Assembly: GCA_964019055.1 (NCBI GenBank)
Contig: OZ025210.1
Span: 14,619,332 to 14,683,331 of the forward strand
Direction: 5' to 3'
From: Anthopleura xanthogrammica
Taxonomy: Eukaryota; Cnidaria; Anthozoa; Actiniaria; Actiniidae
Length of the DNA: 64,000 nt
Shown: one piece after another, positions 31,256 through 46,300 of the stretch
Layout: each line of letters opens with the position of its first letter
Position numbering within the stretch: the first letter of the stretch is position 1
The notes under the pieces: generated by a model
The model's database searches: none
Seen by the model: the letters and a program-made list of their open reading frames with translations, nothing else
What the model was told of the DNA's origin: nothing
Made by a program: the position numbers and the translations under genes

Positions 31256-31262
31256 TATAAAA
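31256..31262 (+). promoter_or_regulatory. Putative TATA box of gene C
   Basis: TATAAAA 63 bp upstream of the exon 1 ATG, a plausible core-promoter position. In an AT-rich genome this alone is weak evidence. Confidence 0.35.
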
Positions 31263-31324
31263 TCCATTCCAAAACGAACTGCATCAACAAGTACTCGACA
31301 AGATATTTGCTGAAGAGATAAATT

Positions 31325-31397
31325 ATGAATTTCATCACCAAAACATTGATTTTCGCGCTATTAATTACTATCTTCAAGATTGTGTACATGGCTAAAG
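31325..31397 (+). CDS. Gene C exon 1: signal peptide
   Basis: [20 protein letters not shown]: a clear hydrophobic core after a short polar start. Ends in phase 1 at AAAG|GTATTT, only 132 bp before exon 2, so the link is secure. Confidence 0.75.
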
Positions 31398-33651
31398 GTA
31401 TTTAATATTAATGCATTATATTCTCGACATACATTCAAGATAATGATAAATAATAATAACGCGTCTCATATATTTCAATAAACTCCCAGTCCATATGTTA
31501 TTTCAATCTCTCATTTGCTATTATAACAGGACAGGCTGGGTTTACCAAGGTACCGCCAAGTGTGCTGTACGTATCTATTGGAAAAACAGCGCGTTTCGTT
31601 TGGGACTACATAGCAGATGACAGAACAAACAATTTCCAAGATATGTCACCAAAGTGGTCTTTTTATTACCCAAATAATTCGGAATCGGTCATTAGTTATG
31701 AACTCGTTTTTGAACAAAGAAAGTGGACTATCAACAACATCACATGTCCAAAACGATTGCTCAATCCTACTCGTGTCGGAAGAGAACCAAATGCTACTCT
31801 GGTCATAGAGAATATTACGATAGCCGACAGTGGTACGTATGGATGTAGTCTGATGCTCACGACAAAGGATCCTATCACAAGTTAAGTAAAGCTTGTTGTA
31901 ACAAGTAAGTAGTTGAAGTTTTTTAAGAAAATCCTTGACATCTCAAATTGAAAGATATTTGTGAGGATTGGAGAAAAAGAGAGAGCTCGAGGGGACAAAG
32001 AAGAAAACAAGAAATGAAAAAGGCCAAATTTTCAACATAGAGAATATACTATAACATTTCCTTCAAAAAAAGAAATAGAAAATCACTAACTTCTAATCCT
32101 ACAGAATGAGTACACTATCTTTACGACTTCAATTGAGCTTCCAACTACCTTTTGTTTTTTAAGTTTGCCAAAATAGCTAAATTTTCTTTGTTGTTTTTTA
32201 GCAATACCAAAAATAACGATAGCAACGGAAAATACAACAGCAGTAAGAATAAAAGAGTCGGAAAGCTTGGATGTACGTTGTTCTGCTACTGGCAACCCGA
32301 GACCCAATCTCACATGGATAGCTTTGGCTCTAGGCAATATCATGAGTGAAGGAGTAGGAAATGCTACTCTGAGGATAAAAAATATAACAAAACGTCGAGG
32401 TGGAGGGTATGAATGTCGAGCTAGTAACAACCCAAACGAGAAACCTGTGACTATGGAAATTAAGATAATCGTGTTGTGTAAGTAGTTTTAAACAGCTTTT
32501 ATAACGGTTCTAAAAATAGTAGATTTCAAGTGACCATGCAACAAGACAGGATTATTGTAAGAATTATGAAACCAAAAAGGGTTTTATTTTGCAAAAAAAA
32601 AAAGGTTGTTTGCACCACAACCACATCATACTTAATGCTACCGGAAGGGCCAATGCATGTGTTATGTTTAAGATTGTCGAAGGAATGGGGATTAACCTAT
32701 CCAATCAGATATAATGGCATCAGTTTAATACTTTGTTATTACAGTTAGACCACAGATTGACACTGAAAAAGCTACGAGGGCAGCAGCTGTGTCTATAAAA
32801 AAGGAGAATATAAGTTTACACTGTCTAGCAACAGGGCAACCTCTTCCACGAATCACATGGTATGACCCATGTGGGCGCCAGATTGTTTCAGGAATAGAAA
32901 ACACAACAGAAAGAAGCGTGCTGACTTTCGAAACCAAAGACAGCAGTGATTATGGACAATATAGATGTCATGCAGAAAATGAACTTGGGGAAGATGAACA
33001 TTTCATTAACGTCACGCAATTGAGTGAGTAGGTTACAATATTTATTTATGACGATGTAAGATATCCTTCATGCAATATTGTTCACAGTATAAAGAAATTA
33101 AGTATCAGCTCTTACATAAAGCGCTAGCAAGAGAATATATTTCGTGACATAACAAATACGTTCTTACAATTGCTCTTAATCTAAATAAGACTGTGAAGTT
33201 TACTGACTAATTAGTTTCTAGGAACTGCATGTCTGGCCTGTTGTTATGGATGGATGGATGGATGGATGGATAGACGGACGGACGGATGGATGGATGGATG
33301 GATGGATGGATGGATTGGTGGGTAGGTTGATGAATGGATGGATGGCTAAATAAATAGGTGGGATGATGGGAGGAGCATGTATTTATGGAAGGATAAACTA
33401 ATTAGTGCATGCTTAGATTAGTGAATGGGTTTAACTGAATTTTTAATTTACTGATTAAAGTTTCAACAGAATCTCCCGGTGTTGATAGGGAAAACGGGAA
33501 CAAGCCAACCACTTACAGAAGAACAGCAAGAGCCACTAAACAAGGTATACTTGATGGCTTTGTAACGCTATGCTATCTTTCTCATCGGGGATCATTTGGA
33601 TTGGCTATCAATGAAAATAGAGATAAATAATGAAAGAGAGAAAGAGAGAAG

Positions 33652-33750
<99 letters not shown>

Positions 33751-34049
33751 AGGAGAAAGAATGGCTAGGCTAGTCTGTCAGAAAAAAATATACACTGTTG
33801 CTTGGATGGGTGAATGGGTTTAGCTAATGTCTTCATTTGCTGATAAAGCTTCAACAGTATCTCCAAGTGTCAACAGAGAGAATGGGGACAAGCCAACTAC
33901 TTTCAGAGGAACAACAAGAGTCACTAAACAAGGTAAACTAGATGGTTGTGTATATTTTACTCTCTTTCTCAGTGGGCATGATCATTAAGTATGGCTACCA
34001 TTGAAAAGAGATAGAGGCAATAGAATAAAGAGAGAATGAGAGAGAAAGA

Positions 34050-34104
<55 letters not shown>

Positions 34105-34276
34105 TAGTTTTAACCAGAATATTCTATCAGTTATACAACTGCTTTACATGAAAGTCATGTAATAACAATAATGACTACTATAGAAAAAAAGAGCTATATA
34201 AAACTATTACGTATACTATATATTATATTTTTTTTAAATATACAATTACAATAGTTACAATATTGTAACTATTGAT

Positions 34277-34359
<83 letters not shown>

Positions 34360-37300
34360 TATAGGAGGGAAACCAGCTTTAATAGGGTGACAGAAAAATC
34401 CAATAGCCAGTTGCAATTCAGACGGACGGAAATTCAAAAATGTAGATACACAAATTCACTGATCAACATTGAAAAAGAAACATTCCTTAATTTGTTAAAC
34501 TATATAGCCAAAAACGAAATAAGATAATTTAACTGTAGGATAGTCTACAAAACTAAAATCTGCATTATTTTATCAAGCCTCTACCCAGGTAGCAATAGCT
34601 AGTAGAGGGAAACGAAAGAGTATAACACCTGTGGTGGGAGCAATAATTGGTGTAGGATTGCTGATGGCGTTAGCAATTGGATTTATCCTGTTCATTATTA
34701 CCAAAAAGACATGTATGTCTAAGAAAAGTAAGTGTTTATTAGTTTTTCTTTTAAATAAAATGTATATTCATAATCTAATTATAACTATATATTTTGTAGA
34801 AGATGGGACAAACAACAGGATTTGCAATGAGTAAGTATTAACCATTAACACATGATTTGAAGCAGAATACAAAATCTTGAATTTATATTTCATTGAAAGG
34901 GTTCTTAGAATTGATTCTCCCCTTGTTTTGTTTTGTCTTATCTTGTTTCTTAATGTTTTTTTTTTTCATTTTTGAATTCCATTTGCGTGCAGCAGGAATA
35001 CTAGATGTTCATCTGACATCAATGAAACAGACGAACGTGAAATACCAATTTACGCACAAGTTGATACTTCTATTGAAATGAAAAATAGGCTTGATAATGA
35101 AGATGTTGTGCCAATATATGCCCAGGTCGATAAAAGCAAGAAAAAGGTAATGCAGCGAAAATTTATAATGGCAGATTTTAAGAAATGTACACAATGAAAT
35201 TGACCGATCTGTGTAGAAATCAATTTTAATAAGTAAAAGGGAGGAACGTGGAATGTGACTGAGATGGATTGGATGCGACTCAGATGAATTTAACGAAACT
35301 GTGATGTATTGGGTGTGACTGAGATGGATTGGATATGACTGGCTTGGACTAGGATATATTGCATGTGACTGGGATAAATTGGATGTGACTGGAATGGATT
35401 GGATGGGACTGGAATGATTCGGATGTGAATGACATAGATTGGATGTCACTGGGTTGGATTACATGTGACTGGAATGGATTGGATGTGACTGAGACGGATT
35501 GGATACGACTGGAATGGATTAGATGTGACTGGGATAGATTGAATGTGACTGAGATGGAATGGATGTGACTGGAATAGATTGGATGTGACTGAGATAGAAT
35601 GGATGTGACTGGGATAGAGTGTATAAGACTGGGATGGTTTGGATGTGACTGAGATGGATTGAATGTGACTGGGATGGATTGGATGTGACTGGAATGAATT
35701 AGATGTGACTGGGATAGATTGAATGTGACTGAGATGGACTGGATGTGAATAGGATGGATTGGATGTGATTGGGATGGATTGGATGTGACTAGGATAGATT
35801 GAATGTGACTGAGATGGATTGGACGTGACTAGGATAGATTGAATGTGACTGAGATGGATTGGACGTGACTCGGATAGATTGAATGTGACTGAGATGGATT
35901 CGATGTGAATGGGATGGATTGGATGTGATTGGGATGGATTGGATTTGACTGGGATGGATTCGATGCACAGGGATATATTGAATGTGACTGAGATGGATTG
36001 GATATGACTTGGATAGAATGTATGTGACTGGGATGGATTGGATGTGACTGGGATGTATTGTGTTTGACTGAGATGGATTGGATTTGACTGAGATGGAATA
36101 GATTTGACTGGGATGGATTGAATGTGACTGGGATGGACTGGATGAGACTGGGATGGATTGGATGTGCCTGGGATGGATTGGATGTGACTGGAATGGATTG
36201 GATGTGACTGAGATCGATTGGATGTGCCTGGGATGGAATGGATGTGACTGAGATGGATTGGACGTGACTCGGATAGATTGAATGTGACTGAGATGGATTC
36301 GATGTGAATGGGATGGATTGGATGTGATTGGGATGGATTGGATTTGACTGGGATGGATTCGATGCACAGGGATATATTGAATGTGACTGAGATGGATTGG
36401 ATATGACTTGGATAGAATGTATGTGACTGGGATGGATTGGATGTGACTGGGATGTATTGTGTTTGACTGAGATGGATTGGATTTGACTGAGATGGAATAG
36501 ATTTGACTGGGATGGATTGAATGTGACTGGGATGGACTGGATGAGACTGGGATGGATTGGATGTGCCTGGGATGGATTGGATGTGACTGGAATGGATTGG
36601 ATGTGACTGAGATCGATTGGATGTGCCTGGGATGGATTGCATGTGACTGGAATGGATTGGATGTGACTGAGATGGAATGGATGTGACTGGGATAGATTGT
36701 ATAAGATTGGGATGGATTGGATGTGACTGAGATGGATTGGATGAGACTGGGATAGATTGGATGTGACTGGGATGGATTGGATGTGCCTGGGATGGATTGC
36801 ATGTGACTGGAATGGATTGGATGTGACTGAGATGGAATGGATGTGACTAGGATAGATTGTATAAGATTGGGATGGATTCGATGTGACTGGGATAGATTGA
36901 ATGTGACTGAGATGGATTGGATGTGAATGGGATGGATTGGATGTGATTGGGATGGATTGGATTTGACTGGGATGGATTGGATGCACAGGGATATATTGAA
37001 TGTGACTGGGATGGATTGGACGTGAATGGGATGGATTGGATGTGATTGGGATGGATTGGATTTGACTGGGATGGATTGGATGCACAGGGATATATTGAAT
37101 GTGACTGAGATGGATTGGATGTGACTGGGATGGACTGGATGTGACTGGGATGAATTGAATATGACAGGGATGGATTGGTTTTGACTGAGATGGATTGGAT
37201 GTGACTGGGATGGATTGGATGTGACTGGGATTGATTGAATATGACTTAGATAGATTGTATGTGACAGAAACGGATTAGATATGACTGGGATAGAATGAAT

Positions 37301-40300
37301 GTGACTGGGATTGACTGGATGTGACTGGGATGAATTGAATATGACAGGGATGGATTGGATTTGAGTGAGATGGATTGGATGTGACTGCAATGGATTCGAT
37401 ATGACTGGGATATAATGAATGTGACTGAGATGGATTGCATGTGACTGGAATGGATTGGATGTGACTGGGATGGATTGGATGTGCCTGGGATGGATTGCAT
37501 GTGACTGGAATGGATTGGATGTGACTGAGATGGAAGGGATGTGACTGGGATAGATTGTATAAGATTGGGATGGATTTGATGTGACTGGGATAGATTGAAT
37601 GTGACTGAGATGGATTGGATGTGAATGGGATGGATTGGATGTGATTGGGATGGATTGGATTTGACTGGGATGGATTGGATGCACAGGGATATATTGAATG
37701 TGACTGAGATGGATTGGACGTGACTCGGATAGATTGAATGTGACTGAGATGGATTGGATGTGAATGGGATGGATTGGATGTGATTGGGATGGATTGGATT
37801 TGACTGGGATGGATTCGATGCACAGGGATATATCGAATGTGACTGAGATGGATTCGATATGACTTGGATAGAATGTATGTGACTGGGATGGATTGGATGT
37901 CACTTGGATGTATTGTGTTTGACTGAGATGGATTGGATTTGACTGAGATGGAATAGATTTGACTGGGATGGACTGGATGAGACTGGGATGGATTGGATGT
38001 GCCTGGGATGGATTGGATGTGCCTGGGATGGATTGCATGTGACTGGAATGGATTGGATGTGACTGAGATGGAATGGATGTGACTGGGATAGATTGTATAA
38101 GATTGGGATGGATTGGATGTGACTGAGATGGATTTAATGTGACTGGGATGGAATGGATGTGACTGGGATAGATTGTATAAGATTGGGATGGATTGGATGT
38201 GACTGAGATGGATTGGATGAGACTGGGATAGATTGGATGTGACTGGGATGGATTGGATGTGCCTGGGATGGATTGCATGTGACTGGAATGGATTGGATGT
38301 GACTGAGATGGAATGGATGTGACTAGGATAGATTGTATAAGATTGGGATGGATTGGATGTGACTGGGATAGATTGAATGTGACTGGGATGGATTGGATGT
38401 GCCTGGGATGGATTGCATGTGACTGGAATAGATTGGATGTGACTGAGATGGAATGGATGTGACTGGGATAGATTATATAAGATTGGGATGGACTGGATGT
38501 GGCTGGGATGAATTGAATATGACAGGGATGGATTGGATTTGACTGAGATGGATTGGATGTGACTGGGATGGATTGGATGTGACTGGGATTGCTTGAATAT
38601 GACTGAGGTAGATTGGATGTGACAGAAACGGATTCGATATGACTGGGATAGAATGAATGTGACTGGGATGGACTGGATGTGACTGGGATGAATTGAATAT
38701 GACAGGGATGGAATGGATTTGACTGAGATGGATTGGATGTGACTGGGATGGATTGGATGTGACTGGGATGGATTGCATGTGACTTGGATGGATTGGATGT
38801 ACAGGGATATATTGTATGTGAATGAGATGGATTGGATGTGACTGGGATGGATTGCATGTGACTGGGATTGATTGAATATGACTGAGATAGATTGGATGTG
38901 ACTGAGATCGATTGGATGTGCCTTGGATGGATTGCATGTGACTGGAATGGATTGGATGTGACTGAGATGGAATGGATGTGACTGGGATAGATTGTATAAG
39001 ATTGGGATGGATTGGATGTGACTGAGATGGATTGCATGTGACTGGAATGGATTGGATGTGACTGGGATGGATTGGATGTGCCTGGGATGGATTGCATGTG
39101 ACTGGAATGGATTGGATGTGACTGAGATGGAAGGGATGTGACTGGGATAGATTGTATAAGATTGGGATGGATTTGATGTGACTGGGATAGATTGAATGTG
39201 ACTGAGATGGATTGGATGTGAATGGGATGGATTGGATGTGATTGGGATGGATTGGATTTGACTGGGATGGATTGGATGCACAGGGATATATTGAATGTGA
39301 CTGAGATGGATTGGACGTGACTCGGATAGATTGAATGTGACTGAGATGGATTGGATGTGAATGGGATGGATTGGATGTGATTGGGATGGATTGGATTTGA
39401 CTGGGATGGATTCGATGCACAGGGATATATCGAATGTGACTGAGATGGATTCGATATGACTTGGATAGAATGTATGTGACTGGGATGGATTGGATGTCAC
39501 TTGGATGTATTGTGTTTGACTGAGATGGATTGGATTTGACTGAGATGGAATAGATTTGACTGGGATGGACTGGATGAGACTGGGATGGATTGGATGTGCC
39601 TGGGATGGATTGGATGTGCCTGGGATGGATTGCATGTGACTGGAATGGATTGGATGTGACTGAGATGGAATGGATGTGACTGGGATAGATTGTATAAGAT
39701 TGGGATGGATTGGATGTGACTGAGATGGATTTAATGTGACTGGGATGGAATGGATGTGACTGGGATAGATTGTATAAGATTGGGATGGATTGGATGTGAC
39801 TGAGATGGATTGGATGAGACTGGGATAGATTGGATGTGACTGGGATGGATTGGATGTGCCTGGGATGGATTGCATGTGACTGGAATGGATTGGATGTGAC
39901 TGAGATGGAATGGATGTGACTAGGATAGATTGTATAAGATTGGGATGGATTGGATGTGACTGGGATAGATTGAATGTGACTGGGATGGATTGGATGTGCC
40001 TGGGATGGATTGCATGTGACTGGAATAGATTGGATGTGACTGAGATGGAATGGATGTGACTGGGATAGATTATATAAGATTGGGATGGACTGGATGTGGC
40101 TGGGATGAATTGAATATGACAGGGATGGATTGGATTTGACTGAGATGGATTGGATGTGACTGGGATGGATTGGATGTGACTGGGATTGCTTGAATATGAC
40201 TGAGGTAGATTGGATGTGACAGAAACGGATTCGATATGACTGGGATAGAATGAATGTGACTGGGATGGACTGGATGTGACTGGGATGAATTGAATATGAC

Positions 40301-43300
40301 AGGGATGGAATGGATTTGACTGAGATGGATTGGATGTGACTGGGATGGATTGGATGTGACTGGGATGGATTGCATGTGACTTGGATGGATTGGATGTACA
40401 GGGATATATTGTATGTGAATGAGATGGATTGGATGTGACTGGGATGGATTGCATGTGACTGGGATTGATTGAATATGACTGAGATAGATTGGATGTGACT
40501 GAGATCGATTGGATGTGCCTTGGATGGATTGCATGTGACTGGAATGGATTGGATGTGACTGAGATGGAATGGATGTGACTGGGATAGATTGTATAAGATT
40601 GGGATGGATTGGATGTGACTGAGATGGATTGCATGTGACTGGAATGGATTGGATGTGACTGGGATGGATTGGATGTGCCTGGGATGGATTGCATGTGACT
40701 GGAATGGATTGGATGTGACTGAGATGGAAGGGATGTGACTGGGATAGATTGTATAAGATTGGGATGGATTTGATGTGACTGGGATAGATTGAATGTGACT
40801 GAGATGGATTGGATGTGAATGGGATGGATTGGATGTGATTGGGATGGATTGGATTTGACTGGGATGGATTGGATGCACAGGGATATATTGAATGTGACTG
40901 AGATGGATTGGACGTGACTCGGATAGATTGAATGTGACTGAGATGGATTGGATGTGAATGGGATGGATTGGATGTGATTGGGATGGATTGGATTTGACTG
41001 GGATGGATTCGATGCACAGGGATATATCGAATGTGACTGAGATGGATTCGATATGACTTGGATAGAATGTATGTGACTGGGATGGATTGGATGTCACTTG
41101 GATGTATTGTGTTTGACTGAGATGGATTGGATTTGACTGAGATGGAATAGATTTGACTGGGATGGACTGGATGAGACTGGGATGAATTGGATGTGCCTGG
41201 GATGGATTGGATGTGCCTGGGATGGATTGCATGAGACTGGAATGGATTGGAGGTGACTGAGATGGAATGGATGTGACTGGGATAGATTGTATAAGATTGG
41301 GATGGATTGGATGTGACTGAGATGGATTTAATGTGACTGGGATGGAATGGATGTGACTGGGATAGATTGTATAAGATTGGGATGGATTGGATGTGACTGA
41401 GATGGATTGGATGAGACTGGGATAGATTGGATGTGACTGGGATGGATTGGATGTGCCTGGGATGGATTGCATGTGACTGGAAAGGATTGGATGTGACTGA
41501 GATGGAATGGATGTGACTAGGATAGATTGTATAAGATTGGGATGGATTGGATGTGACTGGGATAGATTGAATGTGACTGGGATGGATTGGATGTGCCTGG
41601 GATGGATTGCATGTGACTGGAATAGATTGGATGTGACTGAGATGGAATGGATGTGACTGGGATAGATTATATATGATTGGGATGGATTGGATGTGACTGG
41701 GATAGATTGAATGTGACTGAGATGGATTGGATGTGAATGGGATGGATTGGATGTGATTGGGATGGATTGGATTTGACTGGGATGGATTCGATGCACAGGG
41801 ATATATTGAATGTGACCGAGATGGATTGGATGTGACTGGGATAGATTGGATGTGACTGGGATTGATTGGATATGACTGAGATAGATTGGATGTGACAGAA
41901 ACGGATTCCATATGACTGGGATAGAATGAATGTGACTGGGATGGACTGGATGTGGCTGGGATGAATTGAATATGACAGGGATGGATTGGATTTGACTGAG
42001 ATGGATTGGATGTGACTGGGATGGATTGGATGTGACTGGGATTGCTTGAATATGACTGAGGTAGATTGGATGTGACAGAAACGGATTCGATATGACTGGG
42101 ATAGAATGAATGTGACTGGGATGGACTGGATGTGACTGGGATGAATTGAATATGACAGGGATGGATTGGATTTGACTGAGATGGATTGGATGTGACTGGG
42201 ATGGATTGGAAGTGACTGGGATTGATTGAATATGACTGAGATAGATAGGATGTGACAGAAACGGATTCCATATGACTGGGATAGAATGAATGTGACTGGG
42301 ATGGACTAGATGTGGCTGGGATGAATTGAATATGACAGGGATGGATTGGATTTGACTGAGATGGATTGGATGTGACTGGGATGGATTGGATGTGCCTGGG
42401 ATTTCTTGAATATGACTGAGGTAGATTGGATGTGACAGAAACGGATTCGATATGACTGGGATAGAATGAATGTGACTGGGATGGACTGGATGTGACTGGG
42501 ATGAATTGAATATGACAGGGATGGATTGGATGTGACTGAGATGGACTGGATGTGACTGGGATGAATTGAATGTGACAGGGATGGATTGGATTTGACTGAG
42601 ATGGATTGGATGTGACTGGGATGGATTGGAAGTGACTGGGATTGATTGAATATGACTGAGATAGATTGGATGTGACAGAAACGGATTCCATATGACTGGG
42701 ATAGAATGAATGTTACTGGGATGGATTGGATGTGACTGGGATGAATTGAATATGACAGGAATAGATTGGATTTGACTGAGATGGAATGGATGTGACTGAA
42801 ATGGATTAGATGTGACTGGGATAGATTGAATGTGACTGAGATGGATGGGATGTGACTGGGATGGATTGGATGTGACTGGGATGGATTGCATGTGACTTGG
42901 ATGGATTGGATGTACAGGGATATATTGTATGTGAATGAGATGGATTGGATGTGACTGGGATGGATTGCATGTGACTGGGATAGATTGGATGTGACTGAGA
43001 TGGATTGGATGAGACTGGGATGGATTGGATGTGACTGAGATGGATTGCATATGACTGGAATGGATTGGATGTGACTGGGATGGATTGGATGTGCCTGGGA
43101 TGGATTGCATGTGACTGGAATGGATTGGATGTGACTGAGATAGAATGGATGTGACTGGGATAGATTGTATAAGATTGGGATGGATTGAATGTGACTGGGA
43201 TAGATTGAATGTGACTGAGATGGATTGGCTGTGAATGGGATGGATTGGATGTGATTGGGATGGATTGGATTTGACTGGGATGGATTGGATGCACAGGGAT

Positions 43301-46300
43301 ATATTGAATGTGACTGAGATGGATTGGATGTGACTGGGATGGATTGGATGTGACTGGGATTGATTGGATATGACTGAGATAGATTGGATGTGACAGAAAC
43401 GGATTAGATATGACTGGGATAGAATGAATGTGACTGGGATGGACTGGATGTGACTGGGATGAATTGAATATGACAGGGATGGATTGGATTTGACTGAGAT
43501 GGATTGGATGTGACTGGGATGGATTGCATGTGACTGGGATTGATTGAATATGACTGAGATAGATTGGATGTGACAGAAACGGATTCGATATGACTGGGAT
43601 AGAATGAATGTGACTGGGATGGACTGGATGTGACTGGGATGAATTGAATATGACAGGGATGGATTGGATTTGACTGAGATGGAATGGATGTGACTCAAAT
43701 GGATTAGATGTGACTGGGATAGATTGGATGTGACTGAGATGGATTGGATGTGACTGGGATGGATTGGATGTGACTGAGATGGATTTGATGAGACTGGGAT
43801 GGATTGGATGTGACTGAGATGGATTGGATGTGACTGGAATGGATTGGATGTGACTGGGATGAATTGGATGTGCCTGGGATGGATTGGACGTGACTGGGAT
43901 GGAATGGATGTGACTGGGATAGATTTTATAAGATTGGGATGGTTTGGATGTGCATGAGATGGATTGAATGTGACAGGGATGGAATGGATGTGACTGGGAT
44001 AGATTGTATAAGATTGGGATGGATTGAATGTGACTGGGATGGACTGGATGAGACTGGGATGGATTAGATGTGACTGGGATGGAATGGATGTGACTGGGAT
44101 AGATTGTATAAGATTGGGATGGATTGGATGTGACTGAGATGGATTGAATGTGACTGGGATGGAATGGATGTGACTGGGATAGATTGTATAAGATTGTGAT
44201 GGATTGGATGTGACTGAGATGGATTGAATGTGACTGGGATGGAATGGATGTGACTGGGATAGATTGTATAGGATTGGGATGGATTGGATGTGACTGTGAT
44301 GGATTGGATGTGACTGGGATGGAATGGATGTGACTGGGATGGATTGGATATAACAGGGATGGAATGGATGTGACAGAAATGGATTGAATGTGACTGAGAT
44401 TGATTGAATTTGACTGAGATGGAAATGGATGTGACTGGGATGGATTGAATATGACAGGGATGGATTGGATGTGACTGAGATGGAATGGATGTGACTGGGA
44501 TAGATTATATAAGATTGGGATGGATTGGATGTGACTGAGATGGATTGAATGTGACTGGGATGGAATGGATGTGACTGGGATAGATTGTATAAGATTGGGA
44601 TGGATTGAATGTGACTGGGATGGACTGGATGAGACTGGGATGGATTAGATGTGACTGGGATGGAATGGATGTGACTGGGATAGATTGTATAAGATTGGGA
44701 TGGATTGGATGTGACTGAGATGGATTGAATGTGACTGGGATGGAATGGATGTGACTGGGATAGATTGTATAGGATTGGGATGGATTGGATGTGACTGTGA
44801 TGGATTGGATGTGACTGGGATGGAATGGATGTGACTGGGATGGATTGGATATAACAGGGATGGAATGGATGTGACAGAAATGGATTGAATGTGACTGAGA
44901 TTGATTGAATTTGACTGAGATGGAAATGGATGTGACTGGGATGGATTGAATATGACAGGGATGGATTGGATGTGACTGAGATGGAATGGATGTGACTGGG
45001 ATAGATTATATAAGATTGGGATGGATTGGATGTGACTGAGATTGATTGAATGTGACTAGAATTGATTGGATGTGACGGAGATGGATTGGATGTGACTGGG
45101 ATAGATTATATAAGATTGGGATGGATTGGATGTGACTGAGATGGATTGGATGTGACTGGGATAGATTGGATGTGACAGAAATGGATTGGATGTGACTGGA
45201 ATTGATAGGATGTGACTGAGATAGATTGGATGTGACAGAAACGGATTGGATATGACTGGGATAGAATGTATGTGACTGGGATGGATTTGATGTGACTGGG
45301 ATGTATTGCATTTGACTGAGATGGATTGGATTTGACTGAGATGGAATAGATTTGACTGGGATTGATTAAATGTGACTGAGATGGTTTGGATGTGACTGGG
45401 ATAGATTATATAAGATTGGGATGGATTGGATGTGACTGAGATGGATTGGATGTGACTGAGATTGATTGAATTTGACTGAGATGGAAATGGATGTGACTGA
45501 GATGGATTGAATGTGACTGGGATGGAATGGATGTGACTGGGATAGATTGTATAAGATTGGGATGGATTGGATGTGACTGAGATGGATTGGATGTGACTGG
45601 GATGGAATGGATGTGAATGGGATGGATTGGATATAACAGGGATGGAATGGATGTGACAGAAATGGATTGGATGTGACTGGAATTGATAGGATGTGACTGA
45701 GAAAGATTGGATGTGACAGAAACGGATTGGATATGACTGGGATAGAATGTATGTGACTGGGATGGATTGGATGTGACTGGGATGTATTGCGTTTGACTGA
45801 GATGGATTGGATTTCACTGAGACGGAATAGATTTGACTGGGATGGATTGAATGTGACTGGGATGGACTGGATGAGACTGGGATGGATTGGATGTGCTTGG
45901 GATGGATTGCATGTGACTGGAATGGATTGGATGTGACTGAGATTGAATGGATGTGACTGGGATAGATTGTATAAGATTGGGATTGATTGGATCTGACTGA
46001 GATGGATTGGATGTGACTGGGATAGATTGGATGTGACAGAAATGGATTGGATGTGACTGGAATTGATAGGATGTGACTGAGATAGATTGGATGTGACAGA
46101 AACGGATTGGATATGACTGGGATAGAATGTATGTGACTGGGATGGATATGATGTGACTGGGATGTATTGCATTTGACTGAGATGGATTGGATTTGACTGA
46201 GATGGAATAGATTTGACTGGGATTCATTAAATGTGACTGAGATGGATTGGATGTGACTGGGATAGATTATATAAGATTGGGATAGATTGGATGTGACTGA

